Source: Flavobacteriaceae bacterium (GTDB lineage Bacteria; Bacteroidota; Bacteroidia; Flavobacteriales; Flavobacteriaceae). Taken from it: 64,000 nt of DNA. Numbering within the stretch: the first letter of the stretch is position 1; the number at the start of each line of letters is the position of its first letter. Below, piece by piece: positions 27,953 to 36,416 of the stretch. The position numbers and the translations under genes are program-made. The notes below the pieces were generated by a model that had not been told where the DNA came from, did not search any database, and saw only the letters and a program-made list of their open reading frames with translations. Location of the stretch: the NCBI GenBank assembly GCA_014075215.1, contig CP046177.1, forward strand, positions 1,860,501 to 1,924,500. Direction: 5' to 3'.

Positions 27953-29545
27953 ATGAAAATGAAAGCAAAACCATTAACTAAAATTGTAGTCTTACTCTTT
28001 GGCCTATCTTTGTTCTTATGGAACTGTATACGAGAAGATTTTATGAATCCTCAAAACACTGTTACCTCTAACAAGCTCAAGTATTCCTTAACGAAAATCA
28101 CTTACCGGGAACTACTTGCAGACAAGGAAATCAAACCCTCTTTACCTCTGATTGAAAGACGATTTTCTAACCAGTCGCTACAAAGCATCCATAGCAGAAG
28201 TACTACTGAAGTGGCAGAAGGTCTCACCATCTTTACCGATGAGATTAACAGAATTGTCACAGACGATGTCATCACCTGGACATTCCGGACACAAAACCCT
28301 GTTTTGGAAAGCTCCGACTTTGAAAACTTTCTGGTAAAAAAACACAATAGCGTGTTTACCTATTTTTTGATCTCCTATGAGTTCACTGACCTTACCGATT
28401 CCGAAACATTGTATGAAAAAGCCACTTCGTATGTGATTTCCGAAGAATACCTAAGCCTGGAAGGCCTCAACCTGTCTTCCAGAGATGCTTTTGATTGGGT
28501 TTTTCCGAATGACGGTGGTGGTACGGGTAGCGGTCCTTGTGACGGTATTTTGGTATATGACCGGTGTAATTTGGGAGGCAATGCGGACGGACACTGGCCG
28601 GTTTTGCAAAACGATGGGTTTACCTATTGTAGCGGTAGTCCGCTGTTATATATAGATTTTTCACATTGTGAGAACTACGGTGTTCCGGACAGTCCTGTGG
28701 GAGGCCCGTTGGGAGGAGATGATGGCTCCGGAGGAGATCAGCTTATTGGAGGCGGTGGCGGAGGAGGAAACTCCGGTGGTGATGGAGATACAACGCTTAC
28801 GGCTCCTGTTGAGTTCGCAGACCCCAGATGTCCTACGGGAAGCGGAAAGGTGATGATAGACGGTGTTTGTGTATGTCCGCCACATACCAATAAAGTAGAG
28901 GGTGCCGGAGGAAATTGTGTATGCCCGGAAGGCAAGATAGAAACCTATCAGGGAGTATGTGTGGATAAACCTTGTGAAGGTAATCCGGTTCCTAATCCTG
29001 AAATTGCACCGCAATATGGGCCTTCGGGTACTCAAGGGGCTATGTTTGGAAATGCTTCTAGTGGAGGGTGTAAAAGATATGGAGGAAACCATTGTACTAC
29101 CCTTAGAAACAAAAAACACGATGGTTTAGATATTAAAAACGCCATAGGAAATCCTGTACATGTGATGTATGATGGTTTTATTTATTCTACCGGATATAGT
29201 GATGATTTAGGATACTATATAACAATACAAAGTACCGTAAATGGCAATACGATTTTAATTACTTATGCTCATATGCAGAAGGATAATAGAATTACTCATA
29301 CTCCCGGGACACCATTAGTATATGTAAAAGCAGGAGATATTATGGGATATCAAGGGGACACGGGAAATATTAAAGGAGCTATTGCCAGCAAAAAAGTCGA
29401 CCCTCATGTACATATAGAAGTTAAACAACATAATGGTAGTAGTAACTGGGGACCTAGTAATTACAATTTTGTTGACCCAAGGTCTTATTTCTCTACCGTT
29501 ATTGATAATCAAGGGATATCGCAACCAAATACTAACTGCAATTAA
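27953..29545 (+). CDS. Modular lipoprotein with C-terminal M23 metallopeptidase domain
   Basis: This 530-residue protein starts with a lipoprotein-like signal ending in LFLWNC. The region to about residue 180 (LKYSLTKITYRELLAD ... RDAFDWVFP) is unrecognised. A Gly/Asp-rich linker follows (about 235-282), then a Cys-rich segment (CVCPPHTN, CVCPEGK). From about residue 375 there is an M23 (LytM-like) domain with zinc ligands His389 and Asp393 (HDGLD) and His485/His487 in PHVHIEV. M23 enzymes cut peptidoglycan cross-bridges. The linker DNA is shared with the broken gene near 63.2 kb, suggesting a family with exchangeable C-terminal domains. Three small secreted paralogues follow directly. A toxin role is inference. 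Confidence 0.8.
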   Translation: MKMKAKPLTKIVVLLFGLSLFLWNCIREDFMNPQNTVTSNKLKYSLTKITYRELLADKEIKPSLPLIERRFSNQSLQSIHSRSTTEVAEGLTIFTDEINRIVTDDVITWTFRTQNPVLESSDFENFLVKKHNSVFTYFLISYEFTDLTDSETLYEKATSYVISEEYLSLEGLNLSSRDAFDWVFPNDGGGTGSGPCDGILVYDRCNLGGNADGHWPVLQNDGFTYCSGSPLLYIDFSHCENYGVPDSPVGGPLGGDDGSGGDQLIGGGGGGGNSGGDGDTTLTAPVEFADPRCPTGSGKVMIDGVCVCPPHTNKVEGAGGNCVCPEGKIETYQGVCVDKPCEGNPVPNPEIAPQYGPSGTQGAMFGNASSGGCKRYGGNHCTTLRNKKHDGLDIKNAIGNPVHVMYDGFIYSTGYSDDLGYYITIQSTVNGNTILITYAHMQKDNRITHTPGTPLVYVKAGDIMGYQGDTGNIKGAIASKKVDPHVHIEVKQHNGSSNWGPSNYNFVDPRSYFSTVIDNQGISQPNTNCN

Positions 29546-29557
29546 AAAACACAAAAA

Positions 29558-30073
29558 ATGAAAAACGTACTATTTATAATAGCTATTACTTTTACAAGCA
29601 TAGTTCAATGCCAATCAAATATTATCTCTGAAACCGAATACAACAATATCAAAATCAATGGTATTAAATTGGTCGATATTAAAGCAACGGAAGGAAACGA
29701 AACAGCTCTTAGAGATTTAGTTCTTGCTGTTATTGAGAGTAAGATTGTAAATACAGATCCTTTTCATCCTTCTTACATTTATAAATATAATGGTTTCAAA
29801 ATTGGTTTTACTGATAATGCAGGGACACCGAACCATCCTGGAATATCGTCTTTTATAATAACTAAAAACAATTGGTTAATTACCATTCAAAATAAAACGG
29901 TAACCATTGGAGATCACATTAGTATTTTAGGGAATGTGGTTTTTAATGATAATGCTGATGGAAGTAAAAGTATTGTATATCAATATTGTAATGGATGTAA
30001 TAATTTTATTTATATAAACTTTAATCAAACTACTAATAGAATTACTGAAATAGGGTATATAGAAATCCCTTAA
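29558..30073 (+). CDS. Small secreted protein, tandem paralogue 1 (candidate immunity protein)
   Basis: This 171-residue protein has a signal peptide ending near IVQCQSN, so it is exported. It shares with its two neighbours the segments YNNIKING, IKATEGNE, NWLITIQNKTVTIGD, ISILGNV and a C-terminal CNGCNNFIYI. It starts 12 bp after the M23 lipoprotein. No known domain is recognised. Its position directly after a putative periplasm-active peptidase and its tandem copies suggest a protective (immunity) role, but that is inference. Confidence 0.75.
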   Translation: MKNVLFIIAITFTSIVQCQSNIISETEYNNIKINGIKLVDIKATEGNETALRDLVLAVIESKIVNTDPFHPSYIYKYNGFKIGFTDNAGTPNHPGISSFIITKNNWLITIQNKTVTIGDHISILGNVVFNDNADGSKSIVYQYCNGCNNFIYINFNQTTNRITEIGYIEIP

Positions 30074-30080
30074 TTTTTAA

Positions 30081-30599
30081 ATGAAAAATATACTATTCAT
30101 TTTAACGCTAATACTAACAAGTAGTTTAGTAAGATGTCAAGTAACGTCAAATATTATATCTAAAACGGAATTTTATAATATTAAAATAAATAACATCACA
30201 TTAGATGATATTCAGGCTACTGAAGGAAATCAAATAGAACTTATAAACCTAATACCTGCAACTATTCAAGAAAGTAATATAGATCCGAACGGAGAGTTTT
30301 GTTACTATACTTATGATGGGTTTGAGATTGGCTTTTCAGGAAATTTAGGTACAATTGAGCACCCTATTTTAGGGAGCTTTAAAATTACCAAAGATAACTG
30401 GAATATAACCATACAAGGAATTACAGTAACTATTGGAGACAACATAAGTATTTTAGGGAATGTAGTTATTAATAATGATGTAGGTGGAGGGAAAAGTATT
30501 ATTTATCAGTATTGTGATGGCTGTAATAATTTTATCTATATAGATTTTGACCAATATACTAATAAGATTACTGAAGTAGGGTATATAGAAATCCCCTAA
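30081..30599 (+). CDS. Small secreted protein, tandem paralogue 2
   Basis: This 172-residue protein is closely related to both neighbours, with the same layout: signal peptide ending near LVRCQVTSN, then KINNITLDDIQATEGN, NWNITIQGITVTIGDNISILGNV and YQYCDGCNNFIYIDF. The gap to the first copy is only 7 bp, so the three form one transcript. The variable part between about residues 55 and 95 (EFCYYTYDGFEIGFSGNLGT) differs most between copies. Confidence 0.75.
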   Translation: MKNILFILTLILTSSLVRCQVTSNIISKTEFYNIKINNITLDDIQATEGNQIELINLIPATIQESNIDPNGEFCYYTYDGFEIGFSGNLGTIEHPILGSFKITKDNWNITIQGITVTIGDNISILGNVVINNDVGGGKSIIYQYCDGCNNFIYIDFDQYTNKITEVGYIEIP

Positions 30600-30605
30600 T
30601 TTTAA

Positions 30606-31130
30606 ATGAAAAAAATACTATTAATCGTAACAATAATTATGTTGGTAAATATTGCTCAATGCCAAATAACTTCTAATATTATCTCGGAAGCAGAATACAA
30701 TAATATTAAAATTAATAATATTACATTGTCCGATATTAAAGCAACAGAAGGAGATGAAACACAAATCAGGGATTTAATACCTGCTATTATTGAGGAAAAA
30801 GATATCAATACCGGAGAAAGAGGCCCTTCAAATTATTGGTTTAAATATAACGGGTTTGAAATTGCGTTTACTGATAATGCAGGGGAGCCTGATCATCCGG
30901 GAATTGCTATGTTTGAAATTACCAAAAATAATTGGAATATAACTATACAAGGAGTTACCGTAACTATTGGAGATAATACAAGTGTTTTAGGCAATGTTAT
31001 ATTTAATACACAAACGAATGGGGGTAGAAGTATTGTCTATCAATATTGTGATGGATGCAACAATTTTATATCTATATATATTAATGCATTTAATGAAGTA
31101 ACAAAAATCATATATATGGAACAAACATAA
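30606..31130 (+). CDS. Small secreted protein, tandem paralogue 3
   Basis: This 174-residue protein is the third tandem copy. It has a signal peptide ending near IAQCQITSN, then ISEAEYNNIKINNITLSD, NWNITIQGVTVTIGDNTSVLGNV and YQYCDGCNNFISIY. The C-terminus (VTKIIYMEQT) departs from the ITE(I/V)GYIEIP ending of the other two. It starts 6 bp after copy 2. The IS at 31181 ends the cluster 50 bp downstream, and any further copies beyond that point may have been lost. Confidence 0.75.
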   Translation: MKKILLIVTIIMLVNIAQCQITSNIISEAEYNNIKINNITLSDIKATEGDETQIRDLIPAIIEEKDINTGERGPSNYWFKYNGFEIAFTDNAGEPDHPGIAMFEITKNNWNITIQGVTVTIGDNTSVLGNVIFNTQTNGGRSIVYQYCDGCNNFISIYINAFNEVTKIIYMEQT

Positions 31131-31241
31131 ATACGAAACTACTGGCCGATTTTAAAAAAGTATAGGATTACCCAGTTAAGGGATCAAGCAAAAAGTTTGT
31201 GGAGTAGGTTAATTTTTTAGAGTTTTGGTTTAAAAACTCAA

Positions 31242-31587
31242 ATGCATACACAAGAGCTCCTGAAGCATTTTTTACCCGAAGGTATTTTAGATTACTTTGA
31301 ACTTAAAGAGGTAAAAGATTCAACGAACAAACTTACTTTGGTTTTAGAAGAAAAACCTATACAACCAGATGAGTTATCTCATCGTAAATTACATTCCAAA
31401 GGATTTTACCCAGTAGTAGATATCCAAGATTTTCCAGTACGTAACAAGGCTTGTTTTTTACAAGTAAAACGTAGACGATGGTTATGTTGATACCTCAGAA
31501 GTATTCTCAAGAGATTGGAATTTGGTAGCAAAGGGAACTCGAATGACAGAAGAGTTCTCTCTTTTTTTAAAGAGGCTTGTTAGATAG
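31242..31587 (+). pseudogene. ISAon1-type transposase N-terminal ORF, frameshifted (copy 2)
   Basis: This is identical in protein sequence to the first copy, including the early stop after RRRWLC at 31490 and the out-of-frame continuation DTSEVFSRDW ending at 31587. The single base difference between the copies (31424) is silent and falls in this ORF. Confidence 0.75.
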
Positions 31588-32566
31588 TATTCCAGTAAGT
31601 TGTAAAAGTTTATCTACCTACTATCACCTTAACGGCAAGCGATTAGAAGAACAATATCGCAATCATTTAAGTAACTTTTTGACTTGGGATCAATTAGCTC
31701 ATGCCGACCAATGGCTGCTTTTTAAGAAGAATATAGGAACTCATTTAAGTATTGATGAAGTAGCACTTACTCAAGGCGAGCTCTATACAGTGATTACCAA
31801 CAAAGCAGGTAAAGGAAAACGAGGCAGTTTAGTAGCCATAGTAGCTACCACACAAAGTGAACGAGTCATAGAAGTGTTAAGGAAAATTCCAAGTAAAGAC
31901 CGATATTTAGTAGAAGAAATCACTTTGGATATGGCACCTACTATGGAAAAGATTGCTAAAAAAGCCTTTCCTAAAGCTACTCAGGTCACAGACCGATTTC
32001 ATGTACAAAAACGAGCTTATGATGCCTTGCAAGAAATTCGAATACAGTATAGATGGAAAACCATAGAACAAGAAAATAATGAAATAGCATTGGCTAAAGA
32101 AACAGGAAAAAACTTTAAACCGAATATCCTTGACAATGGAGATACTCCCAAACAACTACTAGCTAGAAGTAGGTATTTACTCTTTAAAGCCCCTAACAAA
32201 TGGACAGCCAAACAAAAATTTAGAGCAGAATTACTCTTTGAAAGATACCCCAACTTGGAACGAGCTTATGAGCTTACTAGAGAACTGGCAACGATTTATC
32301 AAAAGACAAAAGACAAGGCGGTAGCATATACAAAACTAGCTAGATGGTATGATAAGGTAGAAAAATCAGAGTTCAGTAAAAGTTTTGGAACAGTAGCTAG
32401 ATCAATACAAAGTCATTATCGAAGCATCTTAAATTTCTTTGATAATAGAAGTACCAATGCTTCTGCTGAATCTTTTAATGCTAAAATAAAAACTTTTAGA
32501 CTACAATTTAGAGGCGTAAGATCTGTTCCTTTCTTCCTATTCAGACTATCTAAAATTTATGCGTAA
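31577..32566 (+). CDS. ISAon1-type transposase, catalytic ORF (copy 2)
   Basis: This 329-residue DDE transposase is identical in protein sequence to the copy at 21788. It starts with TTG overlapping the extended N-terminal ORF and carries the same LSIDEVAL, VTDRFHVQ and ASAESFNAK motifs. The frame is complete. Confidence 0.85.
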   Translation: MLDSIPVSCKSLSTYYHLNGKRLEEQYRNHLSNFLTWDQLAHADQWLLFKKNIGTHLSIDEVALTQGELYTVITNKAGKGKRGSLVAIVATTQSERVIEVLRKIPSKDRYLVEEITLDMAPTMEKIAKKAFPKATQVTDRFHVQKRAYDALQEIRIQYRWKTIEQENNEIALAKETGKNFKPNILDNGDTPKQLLARSRYLLFKAPNKWTAKQKFRAELLFERYPNLERAYELTRELATIYQKTKDKAVAYTKLARWYDKVEKSEFSKSFGTVARSIQSHYRSILNFFDNRSTNASAESFNAKIKTFRLQFRGVRSVPFFLFRLSKIYA

Positions 32567-32599
32567 AAATCTAAATCCCACAACTTTTTTGCTTGACCC

Positions 32600-32688
32600 G
32601 TTTTGAGGATTTAAAATTTTCGGGAAGGAAGAAATCCGAAGCCAAATCAATTTCAATACGGAATATATCCCTATTTTGTAAAGGCCTC
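32600..32688 (-). repeat. Interspersed repeat A, copy 4 (truncated by IS copy 2)
   Basis: This matches the right half of the 18539 copy from cagttttgaggattt onward (here gttttgaggatttaaaattttcgg) to the terminal tttgtaaaggcctc. Similarity begins at the first base after the IS, so the left half has been removed. Confidence 0.82.
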
Positions 32689-32706
32689 CTTATATTATAC
32701 CATATA

Positions 32707-32738
32707 ATAAAAAAACCTCCTCTTTTTACGAGAAGGTT
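32707..32738 (-). terminator. Intrinsic terminator downstream of tRNA-His
   Basis: On the minus strand AACCTTCTC pairs with GAGGAGGTT (one G-U pair) around a 7-nt loop, and a run of seven T follows. It starts 5 bp after the tRNA 3' end. Confidence 0.85.
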
Positions 32739-32742
32739 TTTG

Positions 32743-32817
32743 GGTGGAAGATGGGGCTCGAACCCACGACCCTCGGTACCACAAACCGATGCTCTAACCA
32801 ACTGAGCTACAACCACC
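32743..32817 (-). tRNA. tRNA-His (GTG)
   Basis: The minus strand folds as a cloverleaf with G-1, D-stem GCTC/GAGC and anticodon stem TCGGT/ACCGA around loop TTGTGGT, giving anticodon GTG (His). The T-stem is GTGGG/CCCAT with TTCGAGC loop. CCA is not encoded in full. The acceptor stem GTGGTTG/CTTCCAC has two adjacent U-U oppositions (5-68 and 6-67), which is unusual. Confidence 0.92.
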
Positions 32818-32866
32818 ATATTGCGGAGGCAAATATAATTTATTTTTAAATCTACAGAAAAAAAAT

Positions 32867-33583
32867 CTATATTAATTTACTCAAAGAATCAACAGCAACA
32901 AAGCGTTCTACCGTAAAGCCTTCTGCACGTTCCACCCCTATAAGGCGGCCCAAATCACGTGCTCTGTACAGGATACTATCCGTAAAATTTTTACTGGTTA
33001 TAGGCGTTTCGGGTTCCGTGCTTTCGGGATCAAAAAATTGCGAACCATATGCCATAACCGATGCTATCTTTTTCTCCATAAAACCGGTAACATCTACTAC
33101 AAAATCAGGAGTACTGTTCTTCCACTGGATATAATGATACACTAATTTCGGGCGCCATTTTTCTTGTAGCTTTCCTTCTGTTTTAGTTTCAATTTTTTGT
33201 AATCCGCTCAAAAAACAAGCATCTGAAACCAGCTTGCTTCCTCTTCCGTGGTCTATATGTCGGTCTTCAACTGCATTACACAATACAATTTCCGGTTTGT
33301 ATTTACGAATCATCCTGATCACCTCCAATTGATGCGATCTGTCATTTGTAAAAAACCCATCTGCAAAACCCAAATTTTCACGAACGGAAACCCCTAATAT
33401 CTCAGCAGCTTTTGCAGCCTCTTTTTCACGCAACTCAGCAGATCCTCTTGTGCCTAACTCGCCACGGGTCAGATCTACGATTCCTACTTTCTTCCCCAGG
33501 GAAATTTCTTTGGCAATGGTGGCGGCACAGCCTAATTCCACATCATCCGGATGTGCCCCGAAAGCAAGTATCGCTAACTTCAT
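32867..33583 (-). CDS. bshB1: Bacillithiol biosynthesis deacetylase BshB1
   Basis: This 238-residue PIG-L/LmbE-type zinc deacetylase removes the acetyl group from GlcNAc-malate in bacillithiol synthesis. It has the zinc motif AHPDDVELGC at residues 10-19, RGELGTRGS typical of BshB1, and the third ligand in EDRHIDHGRGS. The C-terminal SQFFDPES(T)EPETPI also fits the family. No other bsh genes are in the window. A tRNA-His gene lies just downstream on the same strand. Confidence 0.93.
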   Translation of the reverse strand: MKLAILAFGAHPDDVELGCAATIAKEISLGKKVGIVDLTRGELGTRGSAELREKEAAKAAEILGVSVRENLGFADGFFTNDRSHQLEVIRMIRKYKPEIVLCNAVEDRHIDHGRGSKLVSDACFLSGLQKIETKTEGKLQEKWRPKLVYHYIQWKNSTPDFVVDVTGFMEKKIASVMAYGSQFFDPESTEPETPITSKNFTDSILYRARDLGRLIGVERAEGFTVERFVAVDSLSKLI

Positions 33584-33648
33584 ATTTGTTGCTTCTATAA
33601 TAATAAACTAATGTTATTGACAATGTCGTATTTAAGTGCATTAAAATC

Positions 33649-34818
33649 TTATACTACGCCCAAAGAAACACATTTCTCTATGGCTTGCTCAATATCTGCT
33701 ATCAAATCTTCAGGTTCTTCAATACCCACTGAAAAACGAATCAATTCTTCTTTTATCCCATGGTTTTCCCTTTCTGCTTCGGACAATAATGCATGGGAAG
33801 TTTTAGTAGGGTTCAACATGGTACTCTCTACCCCTGCCAAACTCATGGAAGGTTTAATCAGGTTCAAACTGTTTTGAAATTTCACCGCATCAATCCCTTC
33901 TTTCAACTCAAAAGATAACATTCCGCCAAAGGCACGCATTTGTTTTTTAGCAAGTTCATGATCGGGATGCTTACTCAACCCGGGATAATATACCCTGACT
34001 ATATCCGGATTTGAATCCAGATACTCAGCCATCATCAGTGCATTTTTACTTTGCTCTTTTACCCGCAAGTTCATTGTTTTTAAACTTCGCTCCAGCATCC
34101 AAACAGTAAAATCGCTTAAACTACCGCCTAAATTTTTGGCAATATTCCATATTTTATCAATATGTTCATGAGACGCAGCAACGGCACCTGCCAAAATATC
34201 CGAATGTCCTCCCATATATTTAGTAGCGGAATGAATCATAATATCGATTCCGAAATCAACAGGGTTTTGATTGACAGGAGAGGCAAAAGTGTTGTCTATT
34301 ACAGTCACCATATCTCGCGATTTTGCGATACCGGATATGGCATGCATATCGGTAATCGTCAATAACGGGTTCGACGGAGTTTCTATGTAGATCACTTTGG
34401 TATCAGGCCGAATCAAAGATTCAAAATCTTCGGCAGTCAGACTTTTGGTAAAGGAATATTCAATACCAAACTTATCACATTCTTCAACAATAAAGTTATA
34501 GGTACCCCCATATAATGTTTTTTGTAAAACAATATGATCTCCTTTATTTAAAAAGGCAAGTAGTGTTGTACTTACAGCTGCCATTCCGGAACCAAAAATC
34601 AGTGCACTTTCCGTCTTTTCCAGTGCCGCAATTTTCTTACATAACGCTTCCTGATTCGGTGTGTTAAAATAGCGCGGATACCGCTTTACATCTACCCCTT
34701 CAAAAGCATATGACGAAGATAAATATACAGGAGAAATAGCCCCTTTGAACTGTTCATCTTTAATCTCGCCTACATGGGTACAGATCGTATTGATGCCTAA
34801 TTTTTTTGTATTGCTCAT
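33649..34818 (-). CDS. Trans-sulfuration PLP enzyme (cystathionine gamma-synthase/lyase family)
   Basis: This 389-residue enzyme of the Cys/Met metabolism PLP family has the phosphate-binding block FGSGMAAVSTTLLAFL, YIETPSNPLL, VIDNTFASP and the PLP lysine in HSATKYMGGHSD. C-terminal SLAGVESTMLNPTKTSHA and IRFSVGIEEPEDLIADI fit the family. It could be a cystathionine gamma-synthase, cystathionine gamma-lyase or methionine gamma-lyase, and the sequence alone does not separate these. It lies between bshB1 and a MATE pump on the same strand. Confidence 0.9.
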   Translation of the reverse strand: MSNTKKLGINTICTHVGEIKDEQFKGAISPVYLSSSYAFEGVDVKRYPRYFNTPNQEALCKKIAALEKTESALIFGSGMAAVSTTLLAFLNKGDHIVLQKTLYGGTYNFIVEECDKFGIEYSFTKSLTAEDFESLIRPDTKVIYIETPSNPLLTITDMHAISGIAKSRDMVTVIDNTFASPVNQNPVDFGIDIMIHSATKYMGGHSDILAGAVAASHEHIDKIWNIAKNLGGSLSDFTVWMLERSLKTMNLRVKEQSKNALMMAEYLDSNPDIVRVYYPGLSKHPDHELAKKQMRAFGGMLSFELKEGIDAVKFQNSLNLIKPSMSLAGVESTMLNPTKTSHALLSEAERENHGIKEELIRFSVGIEEPEDLIADIEQAIEKCVSLGVV

Positions 34819-34855
34819 CCGAAAAATGTTTTAAAGCGAATTTACAAAATCAACA

Positions 34856-36265
34856 TCAAACCTGCGTTGTTTTCCACTTCCCTTTTTTAAAATACCAAAT
34901 TCCGATGGCAGCTATCAATATTTCGGCAGAAGTAATTGCCCAAAATACGCCTGCGGGCCCGAAATCCAAATAAATCGACGTCAAATAGGCAAAGGGTAGT
35001 TGAAATAAGAAAAAGCATACAAAATTAATATACGTAGGTGTTTTTGTATCTCCGGCTCCGTTGAAAGCTTGAATGATTACCATACCGTAAGCATAGAAAA
35101 TATATCCTGCCGCAATTACCTGTAAACACAGCGATCCGTTTTTGACAACTACCGGATTATCGCTAAACCAGCTTAAAAAACCGGAAGCAAAAAAGATGTA
35201 AATCAAAGAAACCAGCCCCATAAACACCGCGCAGTATTTTCCTGTCTTCCAGACAGAAGATGCCGCTCTGTCCGGTTTTTGTGCGCCCAGATTTTGCCCA
35301 ACCAGCGTTGCGGCAGCATTACTCATGCCCCAAGCGGGCATTAGGGTAAACATCATGATACGAATAGCTATGGTGTAGCCTGCAAGCACTTCGCTACCAA
35401 ATTCAGACATGATACGCATTAAGAATACCCAACTGGCTGTGGCAATAAAAAATTGGAAAATCCCGCCAATAGACACCTTGATTAAGTTTAGCATGATAGC
35501 AACTCTGATGATCATATCTTTGAAAGCCAATTTAATTTTTCCGGCACCATAGAATAAGATAATTAACTGTGCAACCACTGCAACACCCCTTCCGGTAGTA
35601 GTTGCAATAGCTGCCCCTTCTACTCCGTAGGCCGGTATCGGGCCAAATCCAAATATAAACATAGGATCTAAAATAATGTTCAGCCCATTTGACAGAATAA
35701 GCGTCCACATGGCAATAGAGGCGTCTCCGGCCCCCCTGAAAACCGCATTGATCAGGAATAATAGCATGACTGTTATATTTCCGCCCAACAGTACTTGCGT
35801 ATACCCGTAGCCTTCTTCTATAAGATTCGTATCACCTCCCATTATTGACAGTATTTCTTTGGGATACAAAATGCCAATGACACTAATGATCAAGGCGACA
35901 AATACACCCAAAAAAACCACCTGGGCAGCAGCCTGATTTGCTCCTTCCGTATCTTTTTCGCCGGTTCTCCTGGCTACAATTGCCGTGGCAGCCATACTCA
36001 AACCTATGGCTACGGCATACACCAACGTCAACACGGATTCGGTAAGACCTACCGTTGCAACTGCATTTTCACTAATTCGGGATACAAAAATAATGTCTAC
36101 CAAAGCAAAAATGGATTCCATCAACATTTCCAGAATCATCGGGATAGAGAGCATAAAAACAGCTCTGCGAATGCTTCCTGTAGTAAAATCTTTTTGCTTG
36201 CCGGATACTGCGTCCTTAAAAAGCAAAAGAAACTTTATCATACTGTTTTGGTTGATTGTTGACAT
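34856..36265 (-). CDS. MATE family efflux transporter
   Basis: This 469-residue integral membrane protein has about 12 hydrophobic helices in two homologous halves, typical of MATE Na+ or H+ antiporters that export drugs or metabolites. Landmarks include RRAVFMLSIPMILEMLMESIF at the N-terminal side, NAVFRGAGDA in the first half, and the matching IQAFNGAGDTKTPTYIN in the second. The start at 36265 (MSTINQNSM) or the internal ATG nine residues on are both possible. The substrate is unknown. Confidence 0.93.
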   Translation of the reverse strand: MSTINQNSMIKFLLLFKDAVSGKQKDFTTGSIRRAVFMLSIPMILEMLMESIFALVDIIFVSRISENAVATVGLTESVLTLVYAVAIGLSMAATAIVARRTGEKDTEGANQAAAQVVFLGVFVALIISVIGILYPKEILSIMGGDTNLIEEGYGYTQVLLGGNITVMLLFLINAVFRGAGDASIAMWTLILSNGLNIILDPMFIFGFGPIPAYGVEGAAIATTTGRGVAVVAQLIILFYGAGKIKLAFKDMIIRVAIMLNLIKVSIGGIFQFFIATASWVFLMRIMSEFGSEVLAGYTIAIRIMMFTLMPAWGMSNAAATLVGQNLGAQKPDRAASSVWKTGKYCAVFMGLVSLIYIFFASGFLSWFSDNPVVVKNGSLCLQVIAAGYIFYAYGMVIIQAFNGAGDTKTPTYINFVCFFLFQLPFAYLTSIYLDFGPAGVFWAITSAEILIAAIGIWYFKKGKWKTTQV

Positions 36266-36416
36266 TTTTTAGATTTTTAATAAGTAATTCTATGGATTAT
36301 CCCCGGTCGTAAGAAAACGACTACTTTTAACTATGTAGATTTACAATCGTTACCCGCAAATATGCAAAAAATATTTTAACCTGTATTGCTGATAATAATT
36401 TCAATATCTTCGTTTT

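Larger units (their letters stand above)
31181..32599 (+). mobile_element. Insertion sequence, ISAon1-like, copy 2
   Basis: This 1,419-bp copy differs from the one at 21392 by a single base that I can find. No target duplication is visible: the left flank is cagttaag and the right flank is gttttgag. The right flank is the middle of repeat A, whose other half is absent on the left. That suggests recombination or an adjacent deletion after insertion. Confidence 0.92.

Noticed and set aside
28661..29119. Long reverse-strand open frame inside the M23 lipoprotein gene
   Set aside because: It is the antisense shadow of a Gly/Cys-rich coding region, with no start context or recognisable domain.
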